DNA of 64,000 nucleotides, taken from positions 1 through 64,000 of the forward strand of contig NZ_KB894082.1 in NCBI RefSeq assembly GCF_000374325.1, given 5' to 3'. Each line of letters opens with the position of its first letter. The first letter of the stretch is position 1. Below the pieces are notes generated by a model. The model had not been told where the DNA came from. It saw only the letters and a program-made list of their open reading frames with translations, and did no database searches. This DNA is from Allofustis seminis DSM 15817 (GTDB taxonomy: Bacteria; Bacillota; Bacilli; Lactobacillales; Carnobacteriaceae_A). A program made the position numbers and the translations under genes. This document shows, piece after piece, positions 1-8,330 of this stretch.

Positions 1-8
1 TTTTGTCA

Positions 9-125
9 GTACGGTGACGATCGCAAGAAGGTACCACCTGTTCCCATCCCGAACACAGTCGTTAAGCTTCTGAGCGCCGAGGATAGTGAGGGGTTTCCCC
101 TTGTGAAAGCCGGACGTTGCCGAAC
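9..125 (+). rRNA. rrf: 5S ribosomal RNA
   Basis: The stretch has the conserved 5S core with the internal CCGAACAC and GTTAAGC blocks, and its two ends can pair as helix I with wobble pairs. It is the last rRNA gene of an rRNA operon whose 16S and 23S genes lie before the window. tRNA-Val begins two bases after it, so the tRNAs are probably co-transcribed. The ends are estimated to within a few bases. Confidence 0.93.
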
Positions 126-127
126 TA

Positions 128-200
128 GGAGGTTTAGCTCAGTTGGGAGAGCACCTGCCTTACAAGCAGGGGGTCACTGGTTCGAGCCCAGTAACCTCCA
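128..200 (+). tRNA. tRNA-Val (anticodon TAC)
   Basis: This is a 73-nt cloverleaf with a 7-bp acceptor stem (GGAGGTT/AACCTCC), discriminator A and anticodon loop CTTACAA. The 3' CCA is not encoded. It is the first tRNA after 5S rRNA. Confidence 0.96.
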
Positions 201-212
201 TTAAAAATTCTC

Positions 213-285
213 GGGCCATTAGCTCAGTCGGTAGAGCATTTGACTTTTAATCAAAGGGTCGCAGGTTCGATTCCTGCATGGCTCA
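213..285 (+). tRNA. tRNA-Lys (anticodon TTT)
   Basis: This is a 73-nt cloverleaf with acceptor GGGCCAT/ATGGCTC, anticodon loop CTTTTAA and discriminator A. The CCA is not encoded. Confidence 0.96.
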
Positions 286-303
286 TGTTCCAAAATTAAA
301 TAA

Positions 304-385
304 GCGGATGTGGCGGAATTGGCAGACGCACTAGACTTAGGATCTAGCGCTTTCGGGCGTGGGGGTTCGACTCCCTTCATCCGCA
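304..385 (+). tRNA. tRNA-Leu (anticodon TAG)
   Basis: This class II tRNA is 82 nt long with a long variable arm. The acceptor is GCGGATG/CATCCGC, the anticodon loop CTTAGGA and the discriminator A. Confidence 0.96.
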
Positions 386-394
386 TATTATTTT

Positions 395-467
395 GCCGGC
401 TTAGCTCAGTTGGTAGAGCATCTGATTTGTAATCAGGGGGTCGGGGGTTCAAGTCCTCTAGCCGGCA
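395..467 (+). tRNA. tRNA-Thr (anticodon TGT)
   Basis: This is a 73-nt cloverleaf with acceptor GCCGGCT/AGCCGGC and anticodon loop TTTGTAA. The following tRNA gene differs from it at only about 8 positions. Confidence 0.96.
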
Positions 468-493
468 TTTTTAACGATATAAGTCATTTTGAA

Positions 494-566
494 GCTGGCT
501 TAGCTCAGTTGGTAGAGCATCTGAATCGTAATCAGAGGGTCGAGGGTTCAAATCCTTTAGCCAGCA
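494..566 (+). tRNA. tRNA-Thr (anticodon CGT)
   Basis: This is a 73-nt cloverleaf with acceptor GCTGGCT/AGCCAGC and anticodon loop ATCGTAA, giving anticodon CGT. It closely resembles the preceding tRNA-Thr(TGT). The third acceptor pair changes from C-G to U-A in a compensated way, which suggests a tandem duplicate that took on the ACG codon. Confidence 0.94.
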
Positions 567-586
567 TGGGTGGAAGATATATTAAT

Positions 587-658
587 GCGGAAGTAGTTCA
601 GTGGTAGAACACTACCTTGCCAAGGTAGGGGTCGCGGGTTCAAGTCCCGTCTTCCGCT
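587..658 (+). tRNA. tRNA-Gly (anticodon GCC)
   Basis: This is a 72-nt cloverleaf with acceptor GCGGAAG/CTTCCGC, anticodon loop TTGCCAA and discriminator T, as is usual for Firmicutes tRNA-Gly. Confidence 0.95.
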
Positions 659-669
659 TATTGTGTTTT

Positions 670-756
670 GCCGGGGTGGCGGAATAGGTAGACGCACAGG
701 ACTTAAAATCCTGCGGGGAGTGGATCCCCGTACCGGTTCGATTCCGGTCCTCGGTA
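670..756 (+). tRNA. tRNA-Leu (anticodon TAA)
   Basis: This 87-nt class II tRNA has anticodon loop CTTAAAA and a long variable arm. The T stem is ACCGG/CCGGT. The first acceptor pair is G1-U72 rather than the usual G1-C72, since the 3' strand reads CCTCGGT before discriminator A. Confidence 0.94.
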
Positions 757-768
757 TTGACAACCACC

Positions 769-842
769 CGGGAAGTAGCTCAGTTTGGCAGAGCACCTGG
801 TTTGGGACCAGGGGGTCGCAGGTTCAATTCCTGTCTTCCCGA
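769..842 (+). tRNA. tRNA-Pro (anticodon TGG)
   Basis: This is a 74-nt cloverleaf with acceptor CGGGAAG/CTTCCCG, anticodon loop TTTGGGA and discriminator A. Confidence 0.95.
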
Positions 843-852
843 TTTATATTAT

Positions 853-925
853 CGCGGAGTGGAGCAGTTGGCAGCTCGTCAGGCTCATAACCTGAAGGCC
901 GTAGGTTCAAGTCCTACCTCCGCAA
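853..925 (+). tRNA. Initiator tRNA-fMet (anticodon CAT)
   Basis: The anticodon loop contains CAT. The first acceptor position is C facing A72, the unpaired end that marks bacterial initiator tRNA. The stem continues GCGGAG/CTCCGC and the discriminator is A. At 73 nt it is about one base shorter than is typical, in the D loop. Confidence 0.95.
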
Positions 926-928
926 TGA

Positions 929-1002
929 GGCCCCGTAGTGTAGCGGTTTACCACGCCTGCCTGTCACGCAGGAGATCGCCGGTTCAAATCCGGTCGGGGT
1001 CG
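929..1002 (+). tRNA. tRNA-Asp (anticodon GTC)
   Basis: This is a 74-nt cloverleaf with acceptor GGCCCCG/CGGGGTC, anticodon loop CTGTCAC and discriminator G, the expected identity base for Asp. Confidence 0.95.
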
Positions 1003-1022
1003 TTTTATTCTTTTTATAATAT

Positions 1023-1093
1023 GCGGGTGTAGTTTAGTGGTAAAACTACAGCCTTCCAAGCTGTTGTCGCGAGTTCGATTCTCGTCACCCGCT
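1023..1093 (+). tRNA. tRNA-Gly (anticodon TCC)
   Basis: This is a 71-nt cloverleaf with acceptor GCGGGTG/CACCCGC, anticodon loop CTTCCAA and discriminator T. It is the second glycine acceptor of the array. Confidence 0.95.
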
Positions 1094-1106
1094 TTTTATA
1101 CATTTC

Positions 1107-1180
<74 letters not shown>

Positions 1181-1195
1181 TAATATATTATATAT

Positions 1196-1283
1196 GGGGA
1201 AGTACTCAAGAGGCTGAAGAGGCGGCCCTGCTAAGGCTGTAGGTCGGTTTTCCGGCGCGAGGGTTCAAATCCCTCCTTTCCCG
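1196..1283 (+). tRNA. tRNA-Ser (anticodon GCT)
   Basis: This 88-nt class II tRNA has anticodon loop CTGCTAA, a long variable arm and discriminator G, as expected for Ser. It is the last gene of the array; a terminator follows 11 bases later. Confidence 0.95.
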
Positions 1284-1294
1284 TCATTGTTATG

Positions 1295-1333
1295 TCCTAA
1301 TCGTTTTGAAAGATACTCGATTGGGATTTTTTT
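1295..1333 (+). terminator. Terminator of the rRNA/tRNA operon
   Basis: A 9-bp stem (TCCTAATCG paired with CGATTGGGA, one G-U) is followed by seven T. It closes the 5S/tRNA transcription unit. Confidence 0.9.
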
Positions 1334-1420
1334 ATGCCATAAAATAATATGTTATAAATTGTAGCATATCTTGACTTTGTGGGAACTAACCGTCATTTTG
1401 TGAAAATAGTGCAGAAAGTT

Positions 1421-1448
1421 TTGTTATTGAACGAAGATTCTTTACAAT
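1421..1448 (+). promoter_or_regulatory. Probable promoter of the thioredoxin-like gene
   Basis: A -35 like TTGTTA and a -10 like TACAAT are separated by 16 bases and end about 30 bases before the start codon. A second weaker candidate, TTGACT at 1371-1376, lies upstream. Confidence 0.5.
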
Positions 1449-1478
1449 GATACTGATAAAAGCGAAAGGGTGTTGGTA

Positions 1479-1835
1479 ATGGAAGAACAAATGTTTTTAG
1501 AAAAAGTCGCAAATTTTGAAGAAGTTACCGCTGAAAAGGCACAAGAATTAGTTGAAGCACGTGCAGGACATATTATTTTTGTTGGACGTGAAACTTGTCC
1601 TTTTTGTCGCAAATTTGTGAAGACGTTGAGTGAAGTGGCAAAGGCTCATGCTTTGCATATTTATTTTGTTCATTCACAGCGTGCAGGATCGGAAGAACAA
1701 CTTAAAATATTTCGAGACCATTATGGCATTGCGACGGTGCCTGCTCTTTTATATTCTGATCAGGAAACGCCAGTCCGTGTACGATGTGACAGTTCCATGA
1801 GTGCAGATGAGATTTTAGAATTTGTGCGTGGATAG
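1479..1835 (+). CDS. Thioredoxin-like protein with CPFC motif
   Basis: The protein has 118 residues and a thioredoxin fold. A beta strand leads into the redox motif CPFC (about residues 40-43), and a cis-proline region TVPAL follows about 50 residues later. No signal peptide is seen, so it is probably cytosolic. The family includes thiol oxidoreductases and the so-called bacteriocin transport accessory proteins of Lactobacillales; no bacteriocin genes are nearby, so that name says little here. ATG 1479 is chosen because AAAGGG lies 8 bases upstream. An in-frame GTG at 1470 overlaps this ribosome binding site. The substrate is unknown. Confidence 0.8.
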   Translation: MEEQMFLEKVANFEEVTAEKAQELVEARAGHIIFVGRETCPFCRKFVKTLSEVAKAHALHIYFVHSQRAGSEEQLKIFRDHYGIATVPALLYSDQETPVRVRCDSSMSADEILEFVRG

Positions 1836-1887
1836 TCTACAATTTTAAGGAATATTATGAAATAAAGAAGATTTAAAGGAGAAACAT

Positions 1888-2115
1888 ATGAGTAAGAAAA
1901 ATGAAGCGAGCGTAGAGTTGCGCTCTACGGATGAGAGTACTGATGATTTTATGCAACTGGAAGTTGTCATTAAAAATCAAGTGATTGGTAAGTTAAGTCA
2001 TGTCGAAGGGGAACGCTTTTTTAATGTGGAAAATTATTCAGGAAAATTAGAAAGTGCACGATCTATTGAGGATGGCGTTGAGATGATTTTGGCAGATTAT
2101 CACTTACATGCCTAA
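1888..2115 (+). CDS. Small DUF2969-like protein
   Basis: The 75-residue protein is acidic and soluble, with alternating beta-type segments (LEVVIKNQVIGKLS, then FNVEN) and a final helix. Size, the MSKKN start and the overall pattern fit the DUF2969 family of Lactobacillales, whose function is not known. A strong GGAG site precedes ATG 1888. The end lies 19 bases before the TTG start of the next gene, whose ribosome binding site falls just after this stop, so the two are probably co-translated. Confidence 0.65.
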   Translation: MSKKNEASVELRSTDESTDDFMQLEVVIKNQVIGKLSHVEGERFFNVENYSGKLESARSIEDGVEMILADYHLHA

Positions 2116-2134
2116 TGAAGCGGAGGCTGCCACC

Positions 2135-3118
2135 TTGAAAAAATATATCAATCAACTATTAAAAAATGAAAAGATATTTAATGCTATTCAGATTATTCGA
2201 TCCAATTGGACACGAGCGGATGCGATGCAATCAGCAGGTAAGATGGCATATTTTTTATTATTGTCTGTTGTTCCCATCTTATTACTGATTGCTAATGTGA
2301 TTCCATTATTCCCTATTGATTCAGATGTAGTGCTTAGCCTTATGAAGCAAGCCTTGCCTGCAGATATTCATAAGATTGTTGCGCCTATTTTGCTTAATTA
2401 TTTGCATAATGGAAGTGGTAGCGGAACGATTTCTTTTGCATTGATTACGACTATGTGGTCTGCAAGTCGGGTGTTTAGTACGTTGCAAACAGTGTTAAAT
2501 GGTGTCTATGGGACGGCTGCAGAGAAAAATTATATTAGTGCGCAAATTATTTCCTTTCTAGTTATGGTTGCGTTGCTATTATTGATGATTCTGTCAATGA
2601 CCATCTTTTTATTTGGAGAATCTTTCTTGCATTTTGCCTCAAGATTTCTTCCGATAGAATTACCATTGATTACGAGTTTTCTATTTTGGCGTTGGATTAT
2701 TATTATCGTTTTTTTATTTGGCTTTTTTATGATTATTTATCATGTTGTTCCAAATCATCATTTGAAGCTAGCAAGTGCTATTCCTGGTGCAATCTTTTCG
2801 ATGATTGGCTGGTTGCTATTGGCAGAGTTTTTTAGCTTATATACGAATGTGGCCAGTAGTGAAATGCTAGCGAATGCGACAATTGGTGGTTTCATTGTAT
2901 TTATGCTCTTTTTATATTTTTTAAATGTTATTTTATTATTAGGAGCGATGTTGAATGCGATGGTTTTTGAATGGCGGACGGGTCAGTCGGTCACAACTTA
3001 TGAAAGTAACATTCAAAAGCAGAAGAAAAAGGAAGCACTGGGCTGGTCAGGTTATCCAGAAGATGATGTGACACTTTTACGTGGTGTGCTCCATAAGATT
3101 CCATATGAAAATAATTAA
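2135..3118 (+). CDS. YihY/BrkB family membrane protein
   Basis: The 327-residue inner-membrane protein has about six hydrophobic segments. It carries the family pattern of an amphipathic N-terminal region (SAGKMAYFLLLSVVP), a WSASR segment before the third membrane helix and a C-terminal GAMLNA region. It belongs to the YihY/BrkB (former ribonuclease BN) family; the transport or structural role is unresolved. I chose TTG 2135 because GGAGG at 2122-2126 sits 8 bases before it. An upstream in-frame ATG at 2108, inside the previous gene, has no such site. A terminator follows. Confidence 0.88.
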   Translation: MKKYINQLLKNEKIFNAIQIIRSNWTRADAMQSAGKMAYFLLLSVVPILLLIANVIPLFPIDSDVVLSLMKQALPADIHKIVAPILLNYLHNGSGSGTISFALITTMWSASRVFSTLQTVLNGVYGTAAEKNYISAQIISFLVMVALLLLMILSMTIFLFGESFLHFASRFLPIELPLITSFLFWRWIIIIVFLFGFFMIIYHVVPNHHLKLASAIPGAIFSMIGWLLLAEFFSLYTNVASSEMLANATIGGFIVFMLFLYFLNVILLLGAMLNAMVFEWRTGQSVTTYESNIQKQKKKEALGWSGYPEDDVTLLRGVLHKIPYENN

Positions 3119-3122
3119 AAAT

Positions 3123-3187
3123 AAGTCTACTCTATAGGCCATGTTACTGAAATTGAGCGTGCATGGCGTAAATGGGTAGACTTTTTT
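3123..3187 (+). terminator. Terminator with internal second hairpin
   Basis: AAGTCTAC pairs with GTAGACTT followed by T residues. The long loop holds another stem, GCCATG with CATGGC, so the RNA would fold as a Y-shaped element. It separates the yihY-like gene from sufC. Confidence 0.7.
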
Positions 3188-3218
3188 AAGTTTGATTTTA
3201 TTGAATATGTTTGATTTC

Positions 3219-3227
3219 TGATACAAT
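3219..3227 (+). promoter_or_regulatory. Extended -10 promoter of the suf operon
   Basis: TG-N-TACAAT forms an extended -10 element. A weak -35 (TTGAAT at 3201) is 15 bases upstream. It lies about 30 bases before the sufC start. Confidence 0.5.
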
Positions 3228-3258
3228 GGTTATGAATGAGGTAAAGGGGGAAATAGAT

Positions 3259-4029
3259 GTGGCAACTTTAAAAATTGAGAATTTATATGTTGAAGTTGAG
3301 GGAAAACAAATTTTAAAAGATTTTAATTTAACGATGAATACTGGTGAAATTCATGCACTGATGGGTCCTAATGGTACAGGAAAATCGACATTGGCACAGG
3401 CAATCATGGGACATCCCCTATATCATGTAACAGGTGGTAAAGTGTGGTTAGATGATCAAAATATTTTGGAATTGTCGGTAGATGAACGTGCAAGGCTTGG
3501 ATTATTTCAAGCGGTACAATATCCAAGTGAGATTCCAGGGATTACTAATGCTGAATTTTTAAAAGCAGCCATTAATGCACGCCGGGATGAAGATGATCCA
3601 ATGGCTGTAATGGATTTTATTGCTAAATTAGATGAAAAAATGAAATTGCTTGATATGCCCGAAGAAATGGCCGAGCGTTACTTAAACGAAGGATTTTCTG
3701 GGGGAGAGAAAAAGCGCAATGAAATTTTACAACTATTAATGATTGAGCCTCAATTTGCAATTTTGGATGAGATTGATTCTGGATTAGATATTGATGCATT
3801 GCAAGTGGTGGCGCATGGTATCAATAGTATGCGAGGTAAAGATTTCGGTGCATTAATCATTACACATTATCAGCGCTTATTGAACTATATTGAACCTGAT
3901 TATGTGCATATTGTAATGGATGGTAGAATTGTCAAAAATGGTGGACCAGAGCTCGCGTTGCATGTCGAAAATGAAGGATACCAACAAATCATTGAATCAC
4001 TTCAACTTCATCATCAATTGGAAGAGTAG
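3259..4029 (+). CDS. sufC: Fe-S cluster assembly ATPase SufC
   Basis: This is the ABC-type ATPase of the SufBCD scaffold, which powers Fe-S cluster assembly in the cytosol. The 256-residue protein has Walker A GPNGTGKST (residues 36-44), signature FSGGEKKR, Walker B ILDEIDSGLD and a switch histidine in ITHYQR. The length is that of the family. GTG 3259 is taken as the start because AAGGGGG lies 8 bases upstream and the protein then begins MATLKIENL, the usual SufC start. It is the first gene of sufCDSUB, and sufD follows at once. No SufR or IscR gene is seen nearby. Confidence 0.96.
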   Translation: MATLKIENLYVEVEGKQILKDFNLTMNTGEIHALMGPNGTGKSTLAQAIMGHPLYHVTGGKVWLDDQNILELSVDERARLGLFQAVQYPSEIPGITNAEFLKAAINARRDEDDPMAVMDFIAKLDEKMKLLDMPEEMAERYLNEGFSGGEKKRNEILQLLMIEPQFAILDEIDSGLDIDALQVVAHGINSMRGKDFGALIITHYQRLLNYIEPDYVHIVMDGRIVKNGGPELALHVENEGYQQIIESLQLHHQLEE

Positions 4030-4038
4030 GTGATAAAA

Positions 4039-5265
4039 TTGACGATACAAAAAATGCTTGAGAAACGATCAAGACAACTGAATGAGCCGGCAGCATTGAC
4101 TAATCTGCGACTAGAAGGTGCTATTCACTATGAAGTGGCTGCTCCTTTAAAAATTGAACGACTAGATTATGAAAAATGGCTAAATATTAATGACTCAGAG
4201 GAATTTCTAAAAACATTAGCACCTGAGCCAAAGCTTAAAGATGCACTTGACGTTGCACATAAGATGACTTTAATGGCAGAAGGTGTATATATTGCTCCAT
4301 TTTCACAAGTATTAAAAGAACGCCCAACGTTACTGACAAAATATTTTGCACATTGTACGCAACAATATCTCAATGAGAATAAACAGTTGGCAATACATCA
4401 GGCATTTTTTTCTGACAGTCTGGTGCTTTATTTCCCTAAAAAATTCAAGAGCAAACAACCGATTCATTTGTCTGAGAAAATTGCGGGCTGGGCGGTCCAC
4501 AATGTGCTCATTATTTTAGAGGAGCAAGCCGAGGTTGAACTGGTGCATACCCTCTCTGCTAATGACAGCCAAGCGGGTCAGGCGCATATTTTAGTGGAAG
4601 TATTTGGTCATGAAAATAGTCACTTTACTTACTTGTCGGTGAATATGCTAGATGATGTTCATCCAGCTTATATTTTGCGTTCAGGTTTCACCATGCGCAA
4701 TGCTACTATTATGTGGAAGCAGGTAGAGCTGGGAGAGAGTCATGAAGTATCGGACTTGCGTGTTCATATGTTAGGCGAGGGAAGTGAATCAACATTGGAA
4801 GCCATTGCCATTAGCGATGGTCAACAAGTGGTAGGTGTCAACAGTCAGATTGTTAATATGGCACCACACACTATGGCTGATATTCATCAAAAAGGAGTTG
4901 CTTTAGATCATTCGACCCTGACCTTCACTGCCATTGGGCATATTATTAATCAGGCTAAAAATGCAAATTCAGAACAAGAATCAAGAATTTTGATGCTTTC
5001 AAAAGATGCGCGCGGTGATACGAACCCGATTTTACTCATTGATGAATATGAAGTTATGGCTGGGCATGCCGCATCTATTGGTCAGATTCCGCCGCAAGAT
5101 TTATATTATTTAACAAGTCGCGGTCTTCGCCCACAAGTTGCTTTGAAATTGTATGCATTAGGATTTTTGAAGAGTACAATTACTGGTGATTTTTATGAAG
5201 GAATTGTCGATTTAGAAAAAATGCTAGAGGAGAAAATGATGCGTTATGCCATTGAACATAAATAA
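4039..5265 (+). CDS. sufD: Fe-S cluster assembly protein SufD
   Basis: SufD is the scaffold subunit that pairs with SufB and SufC. The protein of about 408 residues has the right-handed beta-helix body of SufB/SufD proteins. The conserved C-terminal block VMAGHAASIGQI, followed by YYLTSRGL, is present. TTG 4039 is chosen because AGGTGAT (4028-4034) is a strong Shine-Dalgarno sequence. GTG 4030 lies inside that site, directly after the sufC stop, and is the alternative start. The 3' end overlaps sufS by 20 bases. Confidence 0.95.
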   Translation: MTIQKMLEKRSRQLNEPAALTNLRLEGAIHYEVAAPLKIERLDYEKWLNINDSEEFLKTLAPEPKLKDALDVAHKMTLMAEGVYIAPFSQVLKERPTLLTKYFAHCTQQYLNENKQLAIHQAFFSDSLVLYFPKKFKSKQPIHLSEKIAGWAVHNVLIILEEQAEVELVHTLSANDSQAGQAHILVEVFGHENSHFTYLSVNMLDDVHPAYILRSGFTMRNATIMWKQVELGESHEVSDLRVHMLGEGSESTLEAIAISDGQQVVGVNSQIVNMAPHTMADIHQKGVALDHSTLTFTAIGHIINQAKNANSEQESRILMLSKDARGDTNPILLIDEYEVMAGHAASIGQIPPQDLYYLTSRGLRPQVALKLYALGFLKSTITGDFYEGIVDLEKMLEEKMMRYAIEHK

Positions 5266-6481
5266 AGTACGCAATGATTTTCCAATTTTAAAAGAAAAAA
5301 TAAATGATCATTCGCTCATATATTTTGATAATGCGGCAACAACTCAGAAACCTTCTGCTGTAATTGAACGAATAGTGGCATATTATCAGAAAGAAAATGC
5401 GAATGTTTATCGAAGTGTTCATGCTTTAAGTGCTCGGGCGACACACGCCTATGAAGCCAGTCGACAAAAAGTTCAAGCATTTATTCATGCGGCACATCCT
5501 GAAGAGATTATTTTTACAAGTGGTGCGACGGCGAGTTTAAATCAGATCATGCAAGGTTTTGTAGTTGACCGATTAGAATTAGGAGATGAGATTATAATTT
5601 CTGCGCTTGAACATCATTCAAATCTCATCCCTTGGCAAGTGGCTGCGCAGGCTACAGGAGCTGTATTACGTTATATTGAATTAACTGATACAGGGGAGAT
5701 ATCGCTTGCTTCTTTAAAAGAAATGGTAAGTTCCAAAACGAAAATTATCGCCGTCAGCCATGTATCAAATGTCCTAGGAACGATCCAACCGCTCAAAGAA
5801 ATTTGTAAAATAGCTCATAAAGTAGGAGCAGTGGTTATCGCAGATGGAGCACAAGCTGTGGCACATTTGCCCGTCAATGTAGTGGATTTGGATGTTGATT
5901 TCTATGCTTTTAGTGGGCATAAAGTGTATGGACCAACGGGTATTGGCATCTTATATGGCAAACGTAAATGGCTAGAGCAAATGCAACCAGCAGTCTATGG
6001 TGGAGAAATGATTGCTAGAGTAGATGATTTTTCAAGTACGTGGGCGCAACTTCCCCAAAAATTAGAAGCGGGTACACCTAATATTGCTGGTGCTGTGGGG
6101 CTTGGTGCAGCGATTGATTATTTGAAAGATCTGCCTTTTGATCAAGCATTGACAGCAGAATCTGATGTATACAAGTATGCCTATGAACAGTTACAAAAAG
6201 TTTCAGACATTGAATTATATGGTCCAAAAGATGTTAGAAAACGTACGAGTGTTATTGCATTTAACTTGAGTGGAATTCATCCTCATGATGTAGCGACTGC
6301 TTTGGACATGCAAGGTATTGCTATTCGGGCAGGTCATCATTGTGCTCAGCCGTTGATGCGCCGTCTCAGTCAAATAGCAACGGCACGTATGAGTTTAGGT
6401 ATATATAATACAAGGGAAGAAGTCGATGATTTTATTGTTGGCTTAAATCATGTAAGGGAGTTTTTTAGTCATGGATTTTAA
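5246..6481 (+). CDS. sufS: Cysteine desulfurase SufS
   Basis: SufS is a PLP-dependent class V aminotransferase-fold enzyme that takes sulfur from cysteine and passes it as persulfide to SufU. The protein of 411 residues has the N-terminal YFDNAATTQKP, the PLP lysine in SGHKVYGP (about K226) and the active cysteine in RAGHHCAQP (about C366). The family is about 405-410 residues long, so it looks complete. The start lies inside the end of sufD, and the end overlaps sufU by 11 bases, which suggests translational coupling. Confidence 0.96.
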   Translation: MPLNINKVRNDFPILKEKINDHSLIYFDNAATTQKPSAVIERIVAYYQKENANVYRSVHALSARATHAYEASRQKVQAFIHAAHPEEIIFTSGATASLNQIMQGFVVDRLELGDEIIISALEHHSNLIPWQVAAQATGAVLRYIELTDTGEISLASLKEMVSSKTKIIAVSHVSNVLGTIQPLKEICKIAHKVGAVVIADGAQAVAHLPVNVVDLDVDFYAFSGHKVYGPTGIGILYGKRKWLEQMQPAVYGGEMIARVDDFSSTWAQLPQKLEAGTPNIAGAVGLGAAIDYLKDLPFDQALTAESDVYKYAYEQLQKVSDIELYGPKDVRKRTSVIAFNLSGIHPHDVATALDMQGIAIRAGHHCAQPLMRRLSQIATARMSLGIYNTREEVDDFIVGLNHVREFFSHGF

Positions 6482-6926
6482 TCCATTATCAAAATTATAT
6501 CGCACTGCGTTGTTGGAATATTCAACCAATAAAGCTTATCAATATCTTATAGATCATCCAACCCATACGTATGAAATATATAACCCTTCGTGTGGTGATT
6601 TGCTCTTTGTTCAAGCAAGAATCTGCCATCATACGATTGAAGAAATTGCTTATACAGGTCAAGGTTGTGCTATCTCGATGGCGAGTGCTCACATTATGTG
6701 TAAATTGCTGACAGGGCAAAAAGTAACACATGCTGATCGTCTCGATAAATTATTTCGTCAAATGTTGACACAGACGTTGCAAGATGCAGAAAAAAAAGAA
6801 TTGAAAGAAGCTATTATATTGGAAGGTGTCACGCAATTTCCAATGCGTATTCGATGTGCTACGCTGGCGTGGGAAGGCTATGAAGGTATGACACCCCATG
6901 AGGAAGGAGAATGCGCTAATGACTGA
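6471..6926 (+). CDS. sufU: SufU sulfur-transfer protein
   Basis: SufU is a zinc-dependent sulfurtransferase that accepts persulfide from SufS in Gram-positive SUF systems. The protein has 151 residues. Cys41 with Asp43 in NPSCGD, Cys66 in GQGCAIS and Cys129 in IRCATL are the expected zinc and sulfur-accepting residues. An insertion relative to IscU (around residues 80-105) is typical of SufU. It overlaps both neighbours by a few bases. Confidence 0.94.
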   Translation: MDFNPLSKLYRTALLEYSTNKAYQYLIDHPTHTYEIYNPSCGDLLFVQARICHHTIEEIAYTGQGCAISMASAHIMCKLLTGQKVTHADRLDKLFRQMLTQTLQDAEKKELKEAIILEGVTQFPMRIRCATLAWEGYEGMTPHEEGECAND

Positions 6927-8313
6927 TCAAGTACCAACGAGAAATTATGAATATGGCTTTTATGATGATGTAAAAGATCTGTATCATTCAGATCAGAAGT
7001 TAAGTGAAGCACTCATTCGTGAAATATCATCGCGAAAAAAAGAACCAGAATGGATGCTTGAAGAGCGTTTGAAAGCTTATGAACATTTTAAAGTGCGACC
7101 TACACCAACATGGGGGGCGGATCTTTCGACAATTGATTTTGATGACTTCACTTATTATCGCACTGTAACGGATCACCCTGCCCGTAGTTGGGATGACGTT
7201 CCCGAGCGAATCAAAGAAACGTTCGAACGACTCGGCGTTCCTCAAGCAGAGCGCGATTATCTTGCAGGAACAGGAGCACAATACGAATCAGAAGTCGTCT
7301 ACCACAATATGAAGAAGGAATTTGAAAAATTAGGAATCGTATTTATGGATACGGATAGTGGTTTGCAGGAATATCCCGAAATTTTCAAAGAATATTTTGG
7401 CAGTGTGGTTCCTTATGATGACAATAAATTAGCAGCACTGAATACTGCAGTATGGTCAGGGGGAACCTTCTTATATGTACCAAAAGGTGTGCATTTGGAA
7501 GTTCCCGTTCAAATGTATTTTCGCATTAATGAAGAGAAGATGGGTCAGTTTGAACGTACGCTTATCGTCGTAGAAGAAGGAGCCAGTATTCATTATATCG
7601 AAGGGTGTACAGCGCCAACTTTTTCAAGTGCTTCACTTCATGCTGCCGTTGTCGAGATTATTGTGAAAAAAGGTGGACATTGTCGCTACACAACCATTCA
7701 AAATTGGTCAGACAATGTATATAACTTAGTAACAAAGCGGGCACATGCTTATGAAAATGCTTCGGTTGAATGGATTGATGGTAACCTTGGAGCAAAAACA
7801 ACGATGAAATATCCAAGCATTATCTTAAAGGGATCGGGAGCAAGCGGTAATGTCGTATCGGTTGCAATGGCAGGTGCGGATCAACATCAAGATACAGGAA
7901 CAAAAGTTATTCATTTAGCACCCGATACATCTAGTTCTATTGTTTCAAAATCAATTGCGCGAGATGGCGGGGCGGTAGACTATCGCGGTCAAGTGTATAT
8001 TAGTGAAAATGCCCCAAATAGCTTTTCACATATTGAATGTGACACCATTATTATGGATGGAGCATCGCGTTCTGATACGATCCCATACAACGAAATTCAT
8101 CATAGTGATGTTCGACTAGAACATGAAGCGAAAGTTTCCAAAATATCCGAAGAGCAATTATTTTATCTAATGAGTCGTGGACTGGATGAAGGAACGGCAA
8201 CAGAGATGATTGTGATGGGATTTGTTGAACCTTTTGCAAAAGAGCTTCCAATGGAATATGCCGTAGAATTAAACCGATTGATTAGTTTTGAGATGGAAGG
8301 TAGCGTTGGTTAA
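6919..8313 (+). CDS. sufB: Fe-S cluster assembly protein SufB
   Basis: SufB is the scaffold subunit on which the nascent Fe-S cluster is built, in complex with SufC and SufD. The protein of 464 residues has the usual N-terminal region ([10 protein letters not shown]) and the beta-helix core with repeated short strands. The C-terminal segment holds SFSHIECD, and [14 protein letters not shown] follows it. ATG 6919 is chosen because AAGGAG lies about 9 bases upstream; an in-frame ATG at 6898 is further inside sufU. The gene overlaps sufU by 8 bases and is followed 17 bases later by ridA. Confidence 0.96.
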   Translation: MTDQVPTRNYEYGFYDDVKDLYHSDQKLSEALIREISSRKKEPEWMLEERLKAYEHFKVRPTPTWGADLSTIDFDDFTYYRTVTDHPARSWDDVPERIKETFERLGVPQAERDYLAGTGAQYESEVVYHNMKKEFEKLGIVFMDTDSGLQEYPEIFKEYFGSVVPYDDNKLAALNTAVWSGGTFLYVPKGVHLEVPVQMYFRINEEKMGQFERTLIVVEEGASIHYIEGCTAPTFSSASLHAAVVEIIVKKGGHCRYTTIQNWSDNVYNLVTKRAHAYENASVEWIDGNLGAKTTMKYPSIILKGSGASGNVVSVAMAGADQHQDTGTKVIHLAPDTSSSIVSKSIARDGGAVDYRGQVYISENAPNSFSHIECDTIIMDGASRSDTIPYNEIHHSDVRLEHEAKVSKISEEQLFYLMSRGLDEGTATEMIVMGFVEPFAKELPMEYAVELNRLISFEMEGSVG

Positions 8314-8330
8314 TTAGAAAGGAAAGTAAA

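Noticed and set aside
219-1032. Several short frames on both strands (75-91 codons) across the tRNA array
   Set aside because: They lie wholly over tRNA genes, which create such open frames by their conserved sequence. No ribosome binding sites fit them.
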